NCBI RefSeq assembly: GCF_000380505.1
Contig: NZ_AQYH01000007.1
Location: forward strand, 372,001-436,000
DNA from: Kaistia granuli DSM 23481
GTDB taxonomy: Bacteria; Pseudomonadota; Alphaproteobacteria; Rhizobiales; Kaistiaceae
Direction: 5' to 3'
Length of the DNA stretch: 64,000 nt
Part shown: in pieces, positions 26,462-36,327 of the stretch
How positions within the stretch are numbered: the first letter of the stretch is position 1
Layout: every line of letters begins with the position of its first letter
Notes under the pieces: generated by a model
The model's input: the letters and a program-made list of their open reading frames with translations, nothing else
The model's database searches: none
Told to the model about the DNA's origin: nothing
Position numbers and translations under genes: made by a program

Positions 26462-27028
26462 ATGAGCTCCATTCTTTCGATCCCGTCCCGCAACGCGCGG
26501 ACGCTGGTGCGCCCGGTCGCCTTCGTTCTCGCCGGCGTCGCGCTCATCACCTTGTGCGCCAAGATCCACATTCCGTCCTGGCCGGTGCCGATGACGCTGC
26601 ACACGCTCGCCGTCATGGCGATCGCGATCGCGGCGGGGCCCCGGCTCGCTACCGCCACCTTCTTCGCCTATCTCGCGGTCGGCGCCGCCGGCCTGCCGGT
26701 CTTCTCGGATTCACCGGAGCGCGGCATCGGACTGGCCTATATGGCGGGGCCGACAGGCGGCTATCTGCTCGGCTATCTGGCGGCGAGCTGGGTCACCGGC
26801 GTGCTGGCTGAAGGGCGCAAGACGTTGGGGCGCACCATGGCCATGCTGGCAGGCATCACCGTCACCTATGCTGCCGGCCTGCCGTGGCTCGCGCTGTTCG
26901 TGCCGACCGGGAAGGTTTTGGCGCTCGGCTTCACGCCCTTCATTCTCGGCGACCTGATCAACATAGCCATGGTCGCCTTCGGCGCCGCCCTGGTGCCGGC
27001 CCGCTTCATCGGAAAGCTTGGCCGATGA
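26462..27028 (+). CDS. bioY: Biotin transporter BioY
   Basis: 188-residue membrane protein with about six helices, the substrate-binding S component of energy-coupling-factor or solitary biotin uptake. The family signature is seen around [16 protein letters not shown] and the [12 protein letters not shown] loop. No EcfA or EcfT gene is nearby, so it may work alone or with distant partners. Its TGA overlaps the bioB ATG. Confidence 0.92.
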   Translation: MSSILSIPSRNARTLVRPVAFVLAGVALITLCAKIHIPSWPVPMTLHTLAVMAIAIAAGPRLATATFFAYLAVGAAGLPVFSDSPERGIGLAYMAGPTGGYLLGYLAASWVTGVLAEGRKTLGRTMAMLAGITVTYAAGLPWLALFVPTGKVLALGFTPFILGDLINIAMVAFGAALVPARFIGKLGR

Positions 27029-28035
27029 GGGCTGCCGGCCACTCCGTTGTCGCGCCTGCGATGCAGGCGGGACAACCCTGCAGAAGCTGGGAGAAGGACG
27101 AGGCGAAGGCCATCTACGACCTGCCATGGCCCGAGCTGATGTTCCGCGCCCAGACGGTTCATCGTCAGCATTTCGATCCCGCCGAGATCGAACAGGCGAG
27201 CCTGCTCAGCATTAAGACGGGCGGCTGCCCGGAGGATTGCGGCTATTGCTCGCAAAGCACCCGCTACGACACCGGCGTCACGGCGACGAAGCTGATGCAA
27301 GTCGAGCGCGTGCTGGCGGAGGCCGAGCGGGCGAGGGCAGGCGGCGCGACACGCTTCTGCATGGGTGCGGCCTGGCGAAGCCCGAAGGATCGCGACATCG
27401 ACAAGGTCTGCGCGATGATCGAGGGCGTGCGGGCGCTGGGGATGGAAACCTGCGTCACGCTCGGCATGCTGAGCTCGGCCCAGGTCGAGCGGCTCGCTGG
27501 CGCGGGGCTCGACTACTACAACCACAATGTCGACACCTCGCCTGAGTTCTACTCCGAGATCATCACGACACGTACGATGGACGACCGGCTGGAGACGCTG
27601 GCCCATGTCCGCGAGGGGGGCATCAAGGTTTGCTCCGGCGGCATTGTCGGCATGGGCGAGACGATCGCCGACCGGATCGGCATGCTGGTTCTCCTTGCCG
27701 GCCTCGATCCGCCGCCGGAAAGCGTCCCGCTCAACATGTGGAACGAGATCCAGGGGACCCCTGTGATGGACAAGGGCGAGCCGGTGGATCCCATCGCCTT
27801 CGTCCGGCTGGTGGCTTTGGCGCGGATCCTGATGCCACGGAGCGTTGTCCGGCTTTCCGCCGGTCGGCATGCCATGAGCGACGAGACGCAGGCGCTCTGT
27901 TTTCTCGCCGGCGCCAACTCGATCTTCACCGGCGACACGCTGCTGACGACCGGCAATCCGCAGCGCCGGCAGGACGCCGCGCTGCTGGCTAAGCTCGGCA
28001 TGCGGGCCGGCGCGATCCAGGCGTCGTCCCGGTGA
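27025..28035 (+). CDS. bioB: Biotin synthase
   Basis: 336-residue radical SAM enzyme that inserts sulfur into dethiobiotin. The [4Fe-4S] motif is C-x3-C-x2-C in [13 protein letters not shown], and later YYNHNVDTS and the arginine-containing C-terminal part supply the second cluster and substrate site. The ATG at 27025 overlaps the bioY stop (ATGA) and has GGAAAG upstream; a later ATG at 27061 is an alternative. Confidence 0.95.
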   Translation: MRAAGHSVVAPAMQAGQPCRSWEKDEAKAIYDLPWPELMFRAQTVHRQHFDPAEIEQASLLSIKTGGCPEDCGYCSQSTRYDTGVTATKLMQVERVLAEAERARAGGATRFCMGAAWRSPKDRDIDKVCAMIEGVRALGMETCVTLGMLSSAQVERLAGAGLDYYNHNVDTSPEFYSEIITTRTMDDRLETLAHVREGGIKVCSGGIVGMGETIADRIGMLVLLAGLDPPPESVPLNMWNEIQGTPVMDKGEPVDPIAFVRLVALARILMPRSVVRLSAGRHAMSDETQALCFLAGANSIFTGDTLLTTGNPQRRQDAALLAKLGMRAGAIQASSR

Positions 28036-28670
28036 CGCCGCCACGCCTCGTCGTCACCGGAACCGACACCGGCATCGGCAAGACGGTGTTCGCCGCCGGA
28101 CTGACGGCGCTGCTCGGGGCCTGCTACTGGAAGCCGGTGCAGGCGGGCCTCGACGAGGAGACCGATAGCGCGACGGTCACCCGGCTGGCGGCGGTCGGCG
28201 AGGATCGCATCCTTGCCGAAGCCTATCGGCTGCGGCGACCCGCATCGCCGCACCATGCGGCGGTGGCGGAGGGTGTCTCGATCGCGGTCGAGGCGCTGGT
28301 GCCGCCGACCACAAGGCGGCCGCTGGTCATTGAGGGAGCCGGCGGGGTGATGGTGCCGCTGACCTCGACGGTGACCTTCGCCGATGTCTTCGCCGACTGG
28401 CGCTTGCCGGTCGTGCTCTGCGCCCGGACCGGGCTCGGCACGATCAACCACACGCTGCTGTCGCTGGAGGCGTTGCGCAATCGCGGCGTTCCCATGCTCG
28501 GTGTTGCCTTTGTCGGCGATGCCGAGCCCGTGGCGGCGCGGGCGATCGCCGAAATCGGCCGGGTCCGCATCCTGGGCCGCTTGCCCCGGCTGCGGCCGCT
28601 GACCGCTTCCAGCCTGCAGCGGTCGTTCGCATCGGCGTTTTGCGCCGCCGATTTCGTGTCCGGGGTGTAG
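28032..28670 (+). CDS. bioD: Dethiobiotin synthetase
   Basis: 212-residue ATP-dependent carboxylase closing the ureido ring of dethiobiotin from diaminopelargonate. P-loop [12 protein letters not shown], the KPVQAG substrate lysine, and [10 protein letters not shown] are all present. It starts with GTG in a 4-base overlap with the bioB stop. bioF and bioA are not found in the window. Confidence 0.93.
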   Translation: MTPPRLVVTGTDTGIGKTVFAAGLTALLGACYWKPVQAGLDEETDSATVTRLAAVGEDRILAEAYRLRRPASPHHAAVAEGVSIAVEALVPPTTRRPLVIEGAGGVMVPLTSTVTFADVFADWRLPVVLCARTGLGTINHTLLSLEALRNRGVPMLGVAFVGDAEPVAARAIAEIGRVRILGRLPRLRPLTASSLQRSFASAFCAADFVSGV

Positions 28671-28858
28671 CGGCGTCCGCCCCGCGCGGCATCCGTGTCC
28701 TTCTGGCAACAGCTCGGGTCATCGTGCCGCTGCATGGCTGCTCTGCGCCGCCAGCGGCGGCGATCATCACATCGCCGCCGCATTCGCCTTGGCAGGAGAC
28801 CCCCTCAAGATCGGCTCACGCAGCCGAATCCTCCCCGTCAGCCCAAGGTTCTCGTCCA

Positions 28859-29593
28859 GTGTCTTTGCTTCTTTCGCGTCGGTCGTTGCTGACCGGCATG
28901 TCCGTCGTCGGTGCGTCGGCGCTTGCCGCCTGCGCGCAGGTCCCGAAGGGAACCGGCGACGACGGCAGCCTGACGGCATTGACGCCGAAGCCGGCTCCCG
29001 AGGCGCCCGCGCTGCAGCCGCCCCTGGCAAGCGTCGTCGAGCCGGTCCCGGCTGGCGAAAATGCCCTGCGCTACGCGGCGGTGACGGATGGCGACTACCG
29101 CCTTCCCGGCATTCCCTACTCGACGGTCGATCCGAAATATCTGCGCCAGATCGTCGACGATCCGACCGGCGAGCCGCCCGGCACGCTGGTGGTCAACACC
29201 AAGGAAAAACACCTCTATTGGGTGCTGAAGGACGGCAAGGCGATCCGCTACGGCGTCGGCCTGGGCCGCCAGGGCTATTCCTGGAAGGGCCGCGCGGTGG
29301 TGCAGTGGAAGCGGAAATGGCCGACCTGGACGCCGCCCGCCGCCATGATCCGGCGCAAGCCTGAGCTGGAGAAGTGGCGCAAGGGCATGCCGCCCGGCCT
29401 GCAGAATCCGCTCGGCTCGCGCGCCCTCTATATCTACAAGGACGGTGTCGACACGCTCTACCGCATCCACGGCTCGCCGGAATGGAAGTCGATCGGCAAG
29501 TCGGCCTCGGCCGGCTGTGTCCGGATGTTCAACCAGGACGTCATGGACCTCTATGACCGCGTGCCGTCGAAGACGCCGCTGCTGGTGATCTGA
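28859..29593 (+). CDS. L,D-transpeptidase (YkuD), lipoprotein with Tat-like signal
   Basis: 244 residues from a GTG start with AAGG upstream. The leader has SRRSLLTGMSVVGASALAAC: a twin-arginine-like motif and a lipobox ending in Cys. A YkuD domain follows (VVNTKEKHLYWVL to the end) with catalytic motif RIHGSPEW...SASAGCVRM. Such enzymes form 3-3 crosslinks in peptidoglycan or attach proteins to it. The longer frame to 28640 overlaps bioD and is not used. Confidence 0.85.
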   Translation: MSLLLSRRSLLTGMSVVGASALAACAQVPKGTGDDGSLTALTPKPAPEAPALQPPLASVVEPVPAGENALRYAAVTDGDYRLPGIPYSTVDPKYLRQIVDDPTGEPPGTLVVNTKEKHLYWVLKDGKAIRYGVGLGRQGYSWKGRAVVQWKRKWPTWTPPAAMIRRKPELEKWRKGMPPGLQNPLGSRALYIYKDGVDTLYRIHGSPEWKSIGKSASAGCVRMFNQDVMDLYDRVPSKTPLLVI

Positions 29594-29608
29594 GGCGCCT
29601 GCACCGGT

Positions 29609-29890
29609 TCAGCGCCTGCAGTCGGTGGCGAGCAGGAAGTTCTTCACCGACACGTCGCCCTTGATGACGAAGTCGATGGCGCGCGGTCCCCAGAAGACGA
29701 CGTCCTTGATGACCCGCGATGTATAGGCGGTGTCGTGCCAGAGGCGGCCGAACTCGATCGGTCCCTTGAGCGCGCCGCTGCCGTCGTCGAGGACGAGCGG
29801 CCGTTGGCAGGGCGTGAAGGTGAGCTGGACCAGCAGGATGCCGGCGCCGATCACGCAATAGAGAAAAGCCAGCCGGATCAGGAAGAACAA
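29609..29890 (-). CDS. Conserved hypothetical membrane protein
   Basis: About 93 residues from a TTG with ACGAGG upstream: one hydrophobic helix at the N-terminus (FFLIRLAFLYCVIGAGILLV) then a soluble tail with TPCQRP and ATDC, possibly a disulfide pair outside the membrane. A longer version starting at 29962 has a poor start. No family is recognised. It is convergent with the L,D-transpeptidase, 15 bases apart, and lies just upstream of the GH127 stop without being part of that operon. Confidence 0.6.
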   Translation of the reverse strand: MFFLIRLAFLYCVIGAGILLVQLTFTPCQRPLVLDDGSGALKGPIEFGRLWHDTAYTSRVIKDVVFWGPRAIDFVIKGDVSVKNFLLATDCRR

Positions 29891-29989
29891 CGCGCACGAC
29901 CTCGTTGAGCGGGAAGATGCGCGAGCATAGAGAAGAAATTCCGCCGCGCCAGAGGCTTGCAAACCTCCGGCGCAGCGGGCCGTGAGGGA

Positions 29990-31924
29990 TCAGCCGCCGC
30001 GCAGCCAGACCAGCATTTCGCCCGGCTCGCGATTGTCCCAGGCATAGTAGGGGACCGCCTTGATCGGCACGGTCTCAGTCTTGGGCGGCGTCGTGCGATA
30101 GAGGTCGCCGTTCCAGTCACCGGTCGCATCGGCTTCGGCTTCCGCCGCCAGTGTCACGACGCCCTCAAGCAGGCCAGGCTCGAAATTGGCCGTGAAGCTG
30201 GAGGCGTCGGGAACACGGATGCGATTGAGCGAGGGCGGGTTGTCGATGCCTTCCAGGCAATAGACCAGCGGGCCGCGCTTCAGGGTGACGCGGCCGACGT
30301 CCTGGCGGACTTCCGGATGCGCGTAGAGCTGCTCGACGGCGAGGTCGAGATCGAGCTGCACCGTGTCGCCGGTCTTCCATTCGCGCTCGATGCGCGCATA
30401 GCCGTCCTCGGTCGCGGCCTTCAGATCGACCGGCGAGCCGTTGACTGAAAGCGTTGCCTTGCGGCACCAGGCCGGGATGCGCAGGTTGAGCGCGAAGCGG
30501 GTCGGCTTCGCCACGTCGACGGTGATGCCGATCGCGCCGTCCCAGGGATAGCGGGTCGCCTGGGTCAGCTTGACCTCGGCGCTGCCGATATCGAGCGTCG
30601 CGGTCGAGTCGCAATAGAGGTGGACCGCGACTTCGCCTTCGGCCTGGCCGTACATGTAGGTGCCGATCGACGCCACCATGCGGCCGATATTCGGCGGGCA
30701 GCACGGGCAGCGGTGCCACTTCCAGCGATTGTGGCCGCCACGGCTCTCGAGCGGGTTCTCGTAGAAGAACAGCGAACCGTCGAGCGACAGGCCGGAGATC
30801 GAGCCGTTGTAGAGCGCGAGTTCCATCGTGTCGGCATAGCGCGTGTTCGGTCCCATGCCGAGCATGCGGTTGGCCCAGAAGGCGAGACCGACGGCGGCGC
30901 AGGTCTCGGCGTAGGCCGTCTCGTTCGGCAGGTCGTAGTCGGCCGTGAAGCCTTCATTGTCGGCCGAGGGCCCAAGGCCGCCGGTCACGTAGAGGCGCTT
31001 CGAATTGAGATCGTCCCAGAGCCGGTCGAGCGCCTTGCGGAGGTCGTCGTCGCCATACTCGGTCGCGACGTCGGCCATGCCGGCATAGAGATACATGGCG
31101 CGGACGGCGTGGCCGACGACCTTGTCCTGCTCGCGCACCGGCTTGTGCGCCTGGTTGTACTCGTAGTTCTTGAAGTGGTAGTCGGCCGGATTGGCGCCGC
31201 GAGCCTTTGCCTCCTCGTCGAAATAGTGCGGCTGCTGGCCGCGCTGGTCGACCATGTACTTGGCGAGGTCCATGTATTTGTGGTTGCCGGTGACGCGGGC
31301 GAGCTTGACCAGCGCCAGTTCCAGCTCCTCATGGCCGCAATAGCCCTGGCGCTGGCCGGGATTGGGGCCGAACACGGTGGCGATGTGGTCGGCATAGCGC
31401 GACATCACGTCGAGCAGCTTGCGCTTGCCGGTGGCCTGGTAATAGGCGACGGCCCCCTCGATCAGATGGCCGGCGCAATAGAGCTCGTGGCAGTCGCGCA
31501 GATTGGTCCAGCGCTTGCCGGGCTCCATGCGCTGGTACCAGCTCGACAGGTAGCCGTCTTCGGCTTGCAGCTTCTCGAACATGTCGATGACCGCGTCGAT
31601 CTTGGCTTCGAGCGCCGGGTTCGGCTTGCGATAGACGCAATAGGCCGCCGTCTCGATCGTCTTGCCGAGATCGGAATCCCAGAACATCTGCATCGTCACC
31701 GTGCCGTTCGGATGGAACGGGATGCGCAGCGCCGGCACCGGCCGGTCCGGATCGATCTGGTCGAGCATGCCGGCCTCGACGCAGCGCTGGTAGAGGATGT
31801 CAGCGGTCTTGTCGGCGACGGCGTCGACGCGCGCGCCCCAGAAGCCGCGGACTTCAACCTGGGGAACGGCGGGCGGACGGAAGCGGGCGCGCGGGGCCTC
31901 GTCGGCGGATGGCAGGGCACTCAT
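29990..31924 (-). CDS. GH127 beta-L-arabinofuranosidase
   Basis: 644-residue cytosolic glycosidase with the six-hairpin toroid of GH127. The zinc/nucleophile set of this family is present: Glu340 and Cys342 (AETC), Cys408 and Cys409 (CPCCPPN), with a likely acid/base Glu324 (DNEGF). No signal peptide. In Bifidobacterium HypBA1 this enzyme releases L-arabinose from beta-arabinofuranosides of plant hydroxyproline-rich glycoproteins. AGGAG precedes the ATG. It is the last gene of a LacI-controlled uptake operon, so imported arabinosides are the probable substrate. Confidence 0.9.
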   Translation of the reverse strand: MSALPSADEAPRARFRPPAVPQVEVRGFWGARVDAVADKTADILYQRCVEAGMLDQIDPDRPVPALRIPFHPNGTVTMQMFWDSDLGKTIETAAYCVYRKPNPALEAKIDAVIDMFEKLQAEDGYLSSWYQRMEPGKRWTNLRDCHELYCAGHLIEGAVAYYQATGKRKLLDVMSRYADHIATVFGPNPGQRQGYCGHEELELALVKLARVTGNHKYMDLAKYMVDQRGQQPHYFDEEAKARGANPADYHFKNYEYNQAHKPVREQDKVVGHAVRAMYLYAGMADVATEYGDDDLRKALDRLWDDLNSKRLYVTGGLGPSADNEGFTADYDLPNETAYAETCAAVGLAFWANRMLGMGPNTRYADTMELALYNGSISGLSLDGSLFFYENPLESRGGHNRWKWHRCPCCPPNIGRMVASIGTYMYGQAEGEVAVHLYCDSTATLDIGSAEVKLTQATRYPWDGAIGITVDVAKPTRFALNLRIPAWCRKATLSVNGSPVDLKAATEDGYARIEREWKTGDTVQLDLDLAVEQLYAHPEVRQDVGRVTLKRGPLVYCLEGIDNPPSLNRIRVPDASSFTANFEPGLLEGVVTLAAEAEADATGDWNGDLYRTTPPKTETVPIKAVPYYAWDNREPGEMLVWLRGG

Positions 31925-31963
31925 GGAAGACTCCTATCTTTCAAAAAGGGGTTCGGGGGAGGG

Positions 31964-32839
31964 CTACTTCACCGCGCCGGCCGTCAGGCCGCGGATGTAG
32001 TAGCGCTGCAGGAGCAGGAAGAGGATCAGGCAGGGGATCATCATCACGGTGACGCCCGCCTGCACGGCGCCCCAGTCGACGGCGCCGAAGCGGCCCGACT
32101 GCACGGCCGTCATCATGATCGGCAGCGTGAATTTCCCCTGATCAGTCATCAGCACGAGGGCGGCGAGGAACTCGTTCCAGGTATTGAGGAAGGCGAACAG
32201 GCCGACCGTCACCACGCCTGGCCAGACCAGCGGCAGCATCACCTTGGTCAGCAGCGCGAAATTGGTGGCGCCGTCGATGCGGGCGGCTTCCTCGATCTCC
32301 TTCAGCACGGCGTCGAAGGAATTGCGCATCATGAAGATCGAGAACGGCATCTGCAGCGTGACGTAGACGAGGACGAGGCCGGTCAGGGTGTTCTGCAGGC
32401 CGAGCCAGGACAGGATCAGGAAGATCGGCGTCAGGATCGACTGGAACGGGATCATGATCGTCGACAGGATCAGGATGAAGAACAGGTTCTTGAACGGAAA
32501 GCGGAAGCGCGAGAAGCCGTAGCCGGCGAGCAGGCTGATCACCGCCGTCAGCACGACGCTGGAGATGGCGACGAAGATGCTGTTCTGGGCCGAGTGCCAG
32601 AGGCCGGCACCGAAGCTGTCCAGCGTGATGTAGTTCTCGATCGAGAAGCCGGTCGTCGGCCAGGGCGGAATTGGCGGTTGCCGCGCCTCCATCGGCGGCT
32701 TGAAGGTCGACAGGATCGCCCAGGCGATCGGCGCGACGAAAACCATCGACAGGAAAACGCCGATGCCATGCTCGCCGGCGAAGCGTCCGAGCGAACGGTC
32801 GCTGGAGCTGGACTTGATGCGGGAAGACTTGGCCATCAT
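31964..32839 (-). CDS. Sugar ABC transporter permease (MalG type)
   Basis: 291-residue inner-membrane permease with six helices and the EAA loop EIEEAARIDGATNFALLTKVMLPL. It is the second of two permeases. The start is at either of two adjacent ATG codons (32839/32836); the first overlaps the stop of the upstream permease (ATGA) and GGAGG precedes both. It pairs with the binding protein encoded upstream. Confidence 0.92.
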   Translation of the reverse strand: MMAKSSRIKSSSSDRSLGRFAGEHGIGVFLSMVFVAPIAWAILSTFKPPMEARQPPIPPWPTTGFSIENYITLDSFGAGLWHSAQNSIFVAISSVVLTAVISLLAGYGFSRFRFPFKNLFFILILSTIMIPFQSILTPIFLILSWLGLQNTLTGLVLVYVTLQMPFSIFMMRNSFDAVLKEIEEAARIDGATNFALLTKVMLPLVWPGVVTVGLFAFLNTWNEFLAALVLMTDQGKFTLPIMMTAVQSGRFGAVDWGAVQAGVTVMMIPCLILFLLLQRYYIRGLTAGAVK

Positions 32840-33771
32840 GTGCCCTCCGGATTTCGCAGCAGCCGGAGCTGGATGAGGCTCAGAACGACCAGGATCACCA
32901 GCAGCACCATGGAGAGCGCCGCGCCATAGCCGAGCTTGAACGACACGAAGGACTGGTTGAAGATCCAGTAGACCGCCGTGATCGTCGAGTTGCGCGGGCC
33001 GCCGCGCAGCAGGATGTAGAACTGGTCGAAGGCGAGGATCGAGCCGGCGACGGAGAGGATCAGCGCCAAGGCCACGGTCCGGCGCATCAGCGGCAGGGTG
33101 ATGGCGCGGAAGCGCTGCCACGCGTTGGCGCCGTCGATCTTGGCGGCCTCCTGCAATTCGGTCGGGATCGATTGCAGCCCGGTCATCAGGATGACCATGG
33201 TGAAGCCGGCCACCTTCCAGACCACCATGACGATGATCGACCAGAAGGCGGGGTTGAAGGTGGCGAGCAGGTTGAATTTCTTCTCGGTCAGGCCGAGCTG
33301 CTGCGCCGCCGGGCTGAACAGGCCGCTATCGACGTTGAGCAACCAGGCCCAGAGCAGGCTCGCCGAGGCGAAGCCGACGACAACAGGCATGAAGAAGGCG
33401 GTGCGGTAGACGCCGTTCATCGGCCGCGGCTTCTCGACGAAGAGCGCCAGCGGGAAGGCGACGGCGAAGATCGCGATGGTGACGATCACCGTGTAGTAGA
33501 GCGTGAACTTCAGGGCGTTCCAGAAGCGGACGTCCTTGGTGATGGCGACATAGTTGTCGAGGCCGATGAAACGGTGCTGGCCCATCAGCGGCCAGTTGTG
33601 CAGCGACATCCACGCGGTCATGCCGAGCGGGATCACGAAGAACACCGTCACCAGGACGATGGCCGGGGCGATATAGAGCAGGCCGACCCAATGGCCGCGG
33701 TCGATCTTCGACCGTCGTCTGGCAGGCGCGGCAGGCGTGACGACGCCGGCTTTGGCCGTGATCGAGGACAT
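32836..33771 (-). CDS. Sugar ABC transporter permease (MalF type)
   Basis: 311-residue inner-membrane permease of the MalF/UgpA class with six helices and the EAA loop LQEAAKIDGANAWQRFRAITLPL. It is coupled to the next permease by a 4-base overlap and lies 81 bases after the binding-protein gene. Confidence 0.92.
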   Translation of the reverse strand: MSSITAKAGVVTPAAPARRRSKIDRGHWVGLLYIAPAIVLVTVFFVIPLGMTAWMSLHNWPLMGQHRFIGLDNYVAITKDVRFWNALKFTLYYTVIVTIAIFAVAFPLALFVEKPRPMNGVYRTAFFMPVVVGFASASLLWAWLLNVDSGLFSPAAQQLGLTEKKFNLLATFNPAFWSIIVMVVWKVAGFTMVILMTGLQSIPTELQEAAKIDGANAWQRFRAITLPLMRRTVALALILSVAGSILAFDQFYILLRGGPRNSTITAVYWIFNQSFVSFKLGYGAALSMVLLVILVVLSLIQLRLLRNPEGT

Positions 33772-33852
33772 GGCGTTTCCTTCGCAAGCGATGGCGTGAC
33801 GGCGGGGACGCGATGCGATCGGATGCGTCGCATCCCCGCCGATCGCGAGGCC

Positions 33853-35100
33853 TTACTGGCCGGTGCCGGCGTCGATGATGCCCTGCATCGTCTCCTGCGC
33901 GTTGGCGATCGAGCCATCCACGTCATCGCCGAAGAACACTTCGTTGATCATCTGCGCCCACGGGCCGTTGGCGGAGTTGATGATGTCGTTGAACACGACG
34001 CTGTACGGCGTGCGGCCCTTGGCCATCGCCTCGGCGGCGATCTGGTAGCGTGGATCGAGATCCTTCAACGCTTCCTTGGCGATGTCGCCGCGGACCGGAA
34101 GGCTGCCGCGGCTGGCGAGCAGCGTCTGGCCCTCGAGCGAGTAGGCGTAGTCGAGGAACTCCTTCAGCACCGCCAGCTTCGGCGTGCCCTTGGTGACGAC
34201 GAAATTGTCGCCGCCGGCGAAGGAGGACGAGCCGCCGTCCTTGCCCGGCAGGAAGGTCACGCCGTAGTCGATGTCCTTGTACTGCGTGTTGAGGGCGCCG
34301 ATGGCGAAGGCGCCGGATGGTGCGATGCCGATATTGCCGCCGGCGAAGGCGGCGAAGAAGTTGGCGCCTGAATCGGTCTTGGCGCCTTCCGGCACCAGGC
34401 CCTTCTCGACCATGCCGCGATAGAGCGCGATCGCGTCGCGCATCTGCGGCGTGTCGAGGGTTGCCTTCGAGCCGTCCTCGCTGAGGATGTCGCCGCCCGA
34501 GGCCCAGATCAGCGGCGTGAAGGTGAAGATGTTGCAGCCGCCGCAGGCGCCGGAGAAGTAGAAGCCCTTGACGTCGCCGCCAAGCGCCGCGACCTTTTCT
34601 GCATTCGCCGCGATCTCGGCGAAGTTGCTCGGGCCTTTTTCGGGATCAAGGCCGGCCTTCTTGAACAGATCCTTGTTCCAGATCAGCACGGAACTGTCGG
34701 CCGAGAAGGGCAGGCCGTAGATCTTGTCCTTGTAGGTGCCGGTCTTCACATGGGCCGGCGACAGATCCTTGAAGTAGGGCAGCGATTTCGCCCAGTCGGT
34801 GATGTCCTCGAGCTGGCCGGCCGCCGCGAAGGCCGGCGTGTAGATCAGGTCGAGCGACAGACCGTCCGGGGCGGTGCCGCCGGCGGCCGAGGTCGCGTAT
34901 TTCTGCACCAGCTCGGCATTCGGAATGATGTCGAGCTTGATCTGGTTCTCGTGGCTCTTGTTGAAGGCCTCGACAATCTGCGGCATGAAATTGGAGCCGT
35001 CGGCGCGAACCCAGATATTGGCGGTTTCCGCCGCCGAGGCGAGCGCCGTCATCGAAAGCAGCGTGGCGGTTGCCGCCAGCAGGCCAGTCAGTCTTTTCAT
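33853..35100 (-). CDS. Sugar-binding protein of an ABC transporter
   Basis: 415-residue extracellular solute-binding protein, family 1. A signal peptide (about residues 1-23, cleavage after ASA) leads into the typical cluster-B oligosaccharide fold with PYFKDLSPA, GLPFSADSSVLIWNKDLF and FAGGDNFVVTKGT. GGAGG lies at good spacing. Linked to GH127, so arabinosides are the inferred ligand. No ATP-binding gene accompanies the operon. Confidence 0.9.
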   Translation of the reverse strand: MKRLTGLLAATATLLSMTALASAAETANIWVRADGSNFMPQIVEAFNKSHENQIKLDIIPNAELVQKYATSAAGGTAPDGLSLDLIYTPAFAAAGQLEDITDWAKSLPYFKDLSPAHVKTGTYKDKIYGLPFSADSSVLIWNKDLFKKAGLDPEKGPSNFAEIAANAEKVAALGGDVKGFYFSGACGGCNIFTFTPLIWASGGDILSEDGSKATLDTPQMRDAIALYRGMVEKGLVPEGAKTDSGANFFAAFAGGNIGIAPSGAFAIGALNTQYKDIDYGVTFLPGKDGGSSSFAGGDNFVVTKGTPKLAVLKEFLDYAYSLEGQTLLASRGSLPVRGDIAKEALKDLDPRYQIAAEAMAKGRTPYSVVFNDIINSANGPWAQMINEVFFGDDVDGSIANAQETMQGIIDAGTGQ

Positions 35101-35158
35101 GTCTTTCCTCCCTGTGTGTCCCCGATCCAGGCTCCTCCCGGGACCGTGACAGGTAGCC

Positions 35159-36211
35159 CTAGTCGCCCGGCGGACGACCGCATGACTGTCGCACCACCAG
35201 GCGGCACGGCAGTTTCCGGATGCCCGGCTCGACGGCCTTGCCGTCGACGAGCGAAAGGAGCGTCAGGCCGGCCTCGCGGCCGAGCGCTGTCAGGTTCATG
35301 TCGATGGTGGTGAGCGGCGGGCGCGTGGCGGCGGCGACAATCTCCCAATTGTCGAAGCCGATGACGCCGACATCCTCCGGGACCCGCAGGCCGCGCTCGC
35401 GTAGCGCGTCGACGACGCCGCGGGCGATCTGGTCGTTGCCGCAAAAGACGGCGTCGGGCGTCTCGCCCTCCGCGTCGTCGAACAGTTCGGCGATAGCCTG
35501 ATGGCCCCAGTTCTCGGACCACGGCCCCATCATCACGCGCGGCGGTGTCCGGCCGTGGTCGGCCAGCACCGCGCGATAGGCCTCGGCGCGCCGGTGCACG
35601 ACGGCAAAGGTCTCCGGCCCGGTCACATGCACGATGTGCCGGCACCCCAGGGCGATGAAGTGCTCGACCGCGAGGCGCGCGCCACCCTCGTCATCCGAGA
35701 CGAAGGCGATCGAGTTCGGATCGGGCTCGGTGAAGGCGTAGATGACGGGAATGCCGAGATTGGACAGATCGACCGGCAGGTGGCGATCCAGCCGCTTGCC
35801 CGAGGCAATGATGCCGTCGACGCGCTTTTCCAGCATGGCGTCGACATGCATCTGCCCGAGACGGGGATCGTCCTCGACGTTGCAGAGAAAGACGGAGACG
35901 CCCTTTTCGAGCAGGGCTTCGGAAACGCCGGCCATCACCGGCAGCGAGAAGCGGCCATAGGTGTCGTTGGTGAGCAGGCCGATGGTAAAGCTGCGCTGGC
36001 GGAGCAGACTCTGCGCCAGACTGTTCGGGCGGAAGCCGAGCTCGCGGGCGATGGCCTGCACGCGGGTGCGCGTCTCGGCCGTCATGCGGCCCTGATCGTT
36101 CAGTGCCTTCGAGGCCGTGGCGACGCTGACGCCGGCCGCTTCGGCGACGTCACGCAGCGTCACAGGCCGCCGGCGGGCGGTCTTGATCGTGCTGTCGCTG
36201 GCGTCGTCCAT
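35159..36211 (-). CDS. LacI-family transcriptional regulator
   Basis: 350-residue repressor with an N-terminal HTH (TLRDVAEAAGVSVATASKAL) and hinge helix (LGFRPNSLAQSL), and a periplasmic-binding-protein-like C-terminal sensor. It is the first gene of the minus-strand sugar operon and most likely controls it and itself through two palindromes upstream. The ATG at 36211 is preferred; a GTG at 36226 is possible. Confidence 0.92.
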   Translation of the reverse strand: MDDASDSTIKTARRRPVTLRDVAEAAGVSVATASKALNDQGRMTAETRTRVQAIARELGFRPNSLAQSLLRQRSFTIGLLTNDTYGRFSLPVMAGVSEALLEKGVSVFLCNVEDDPRLGQMHVDAMLEKRVDGIIASGKRLDRHLPVDLSNLGIPVIYAFTEPDPNSIAFVSDDEGGARLAVEHFIALGCRHIVHVTGPETFAVVHRRAEAYRAVLADHGRTPPRVMMGPWSENWGHQAIAELFDDAEGETPDAVFCGNDQIARGVVDALRERGLRVPEDVGVIGFDNWEIVAAATRPPLTTIDMNLTALGREAGLTLLSLVDGKAVEPGIRKLPCRLVVRQSCGRPPGD

Positions 36212-36261
36212 GCCGTATTTCCCCACTGCGCCGGCCGTTCGAGCGGCCGGATCCGTTCTTA

Positions 36262-36277
36262 GAGAAAAGCTTTTCTC
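36262..36277. promoter_or_regulatory. LacI-type operator 1
   Basis: GAGAAAAGCTTTTCTC is a perfect 16-base palindrome with the central CG-type step replaced by GC, 51 bases upstream of the lacI-type gene and near its likely promoter. Confidence 0.8.
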
Positions 36278-36327
36278 AAATTCGGAACAAAAAAGGCGGA
36301 GGAGCCCGGCCCGCCGCCTGGATGGCT

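Noticed and set aside
30620-32929. Very long plus-strand frame opposite GH127 and the permease genes
   Set aside because: High-GC antisense frame with His/Arg/Asp-rich composition; the minus-strand genes have full family motifs.
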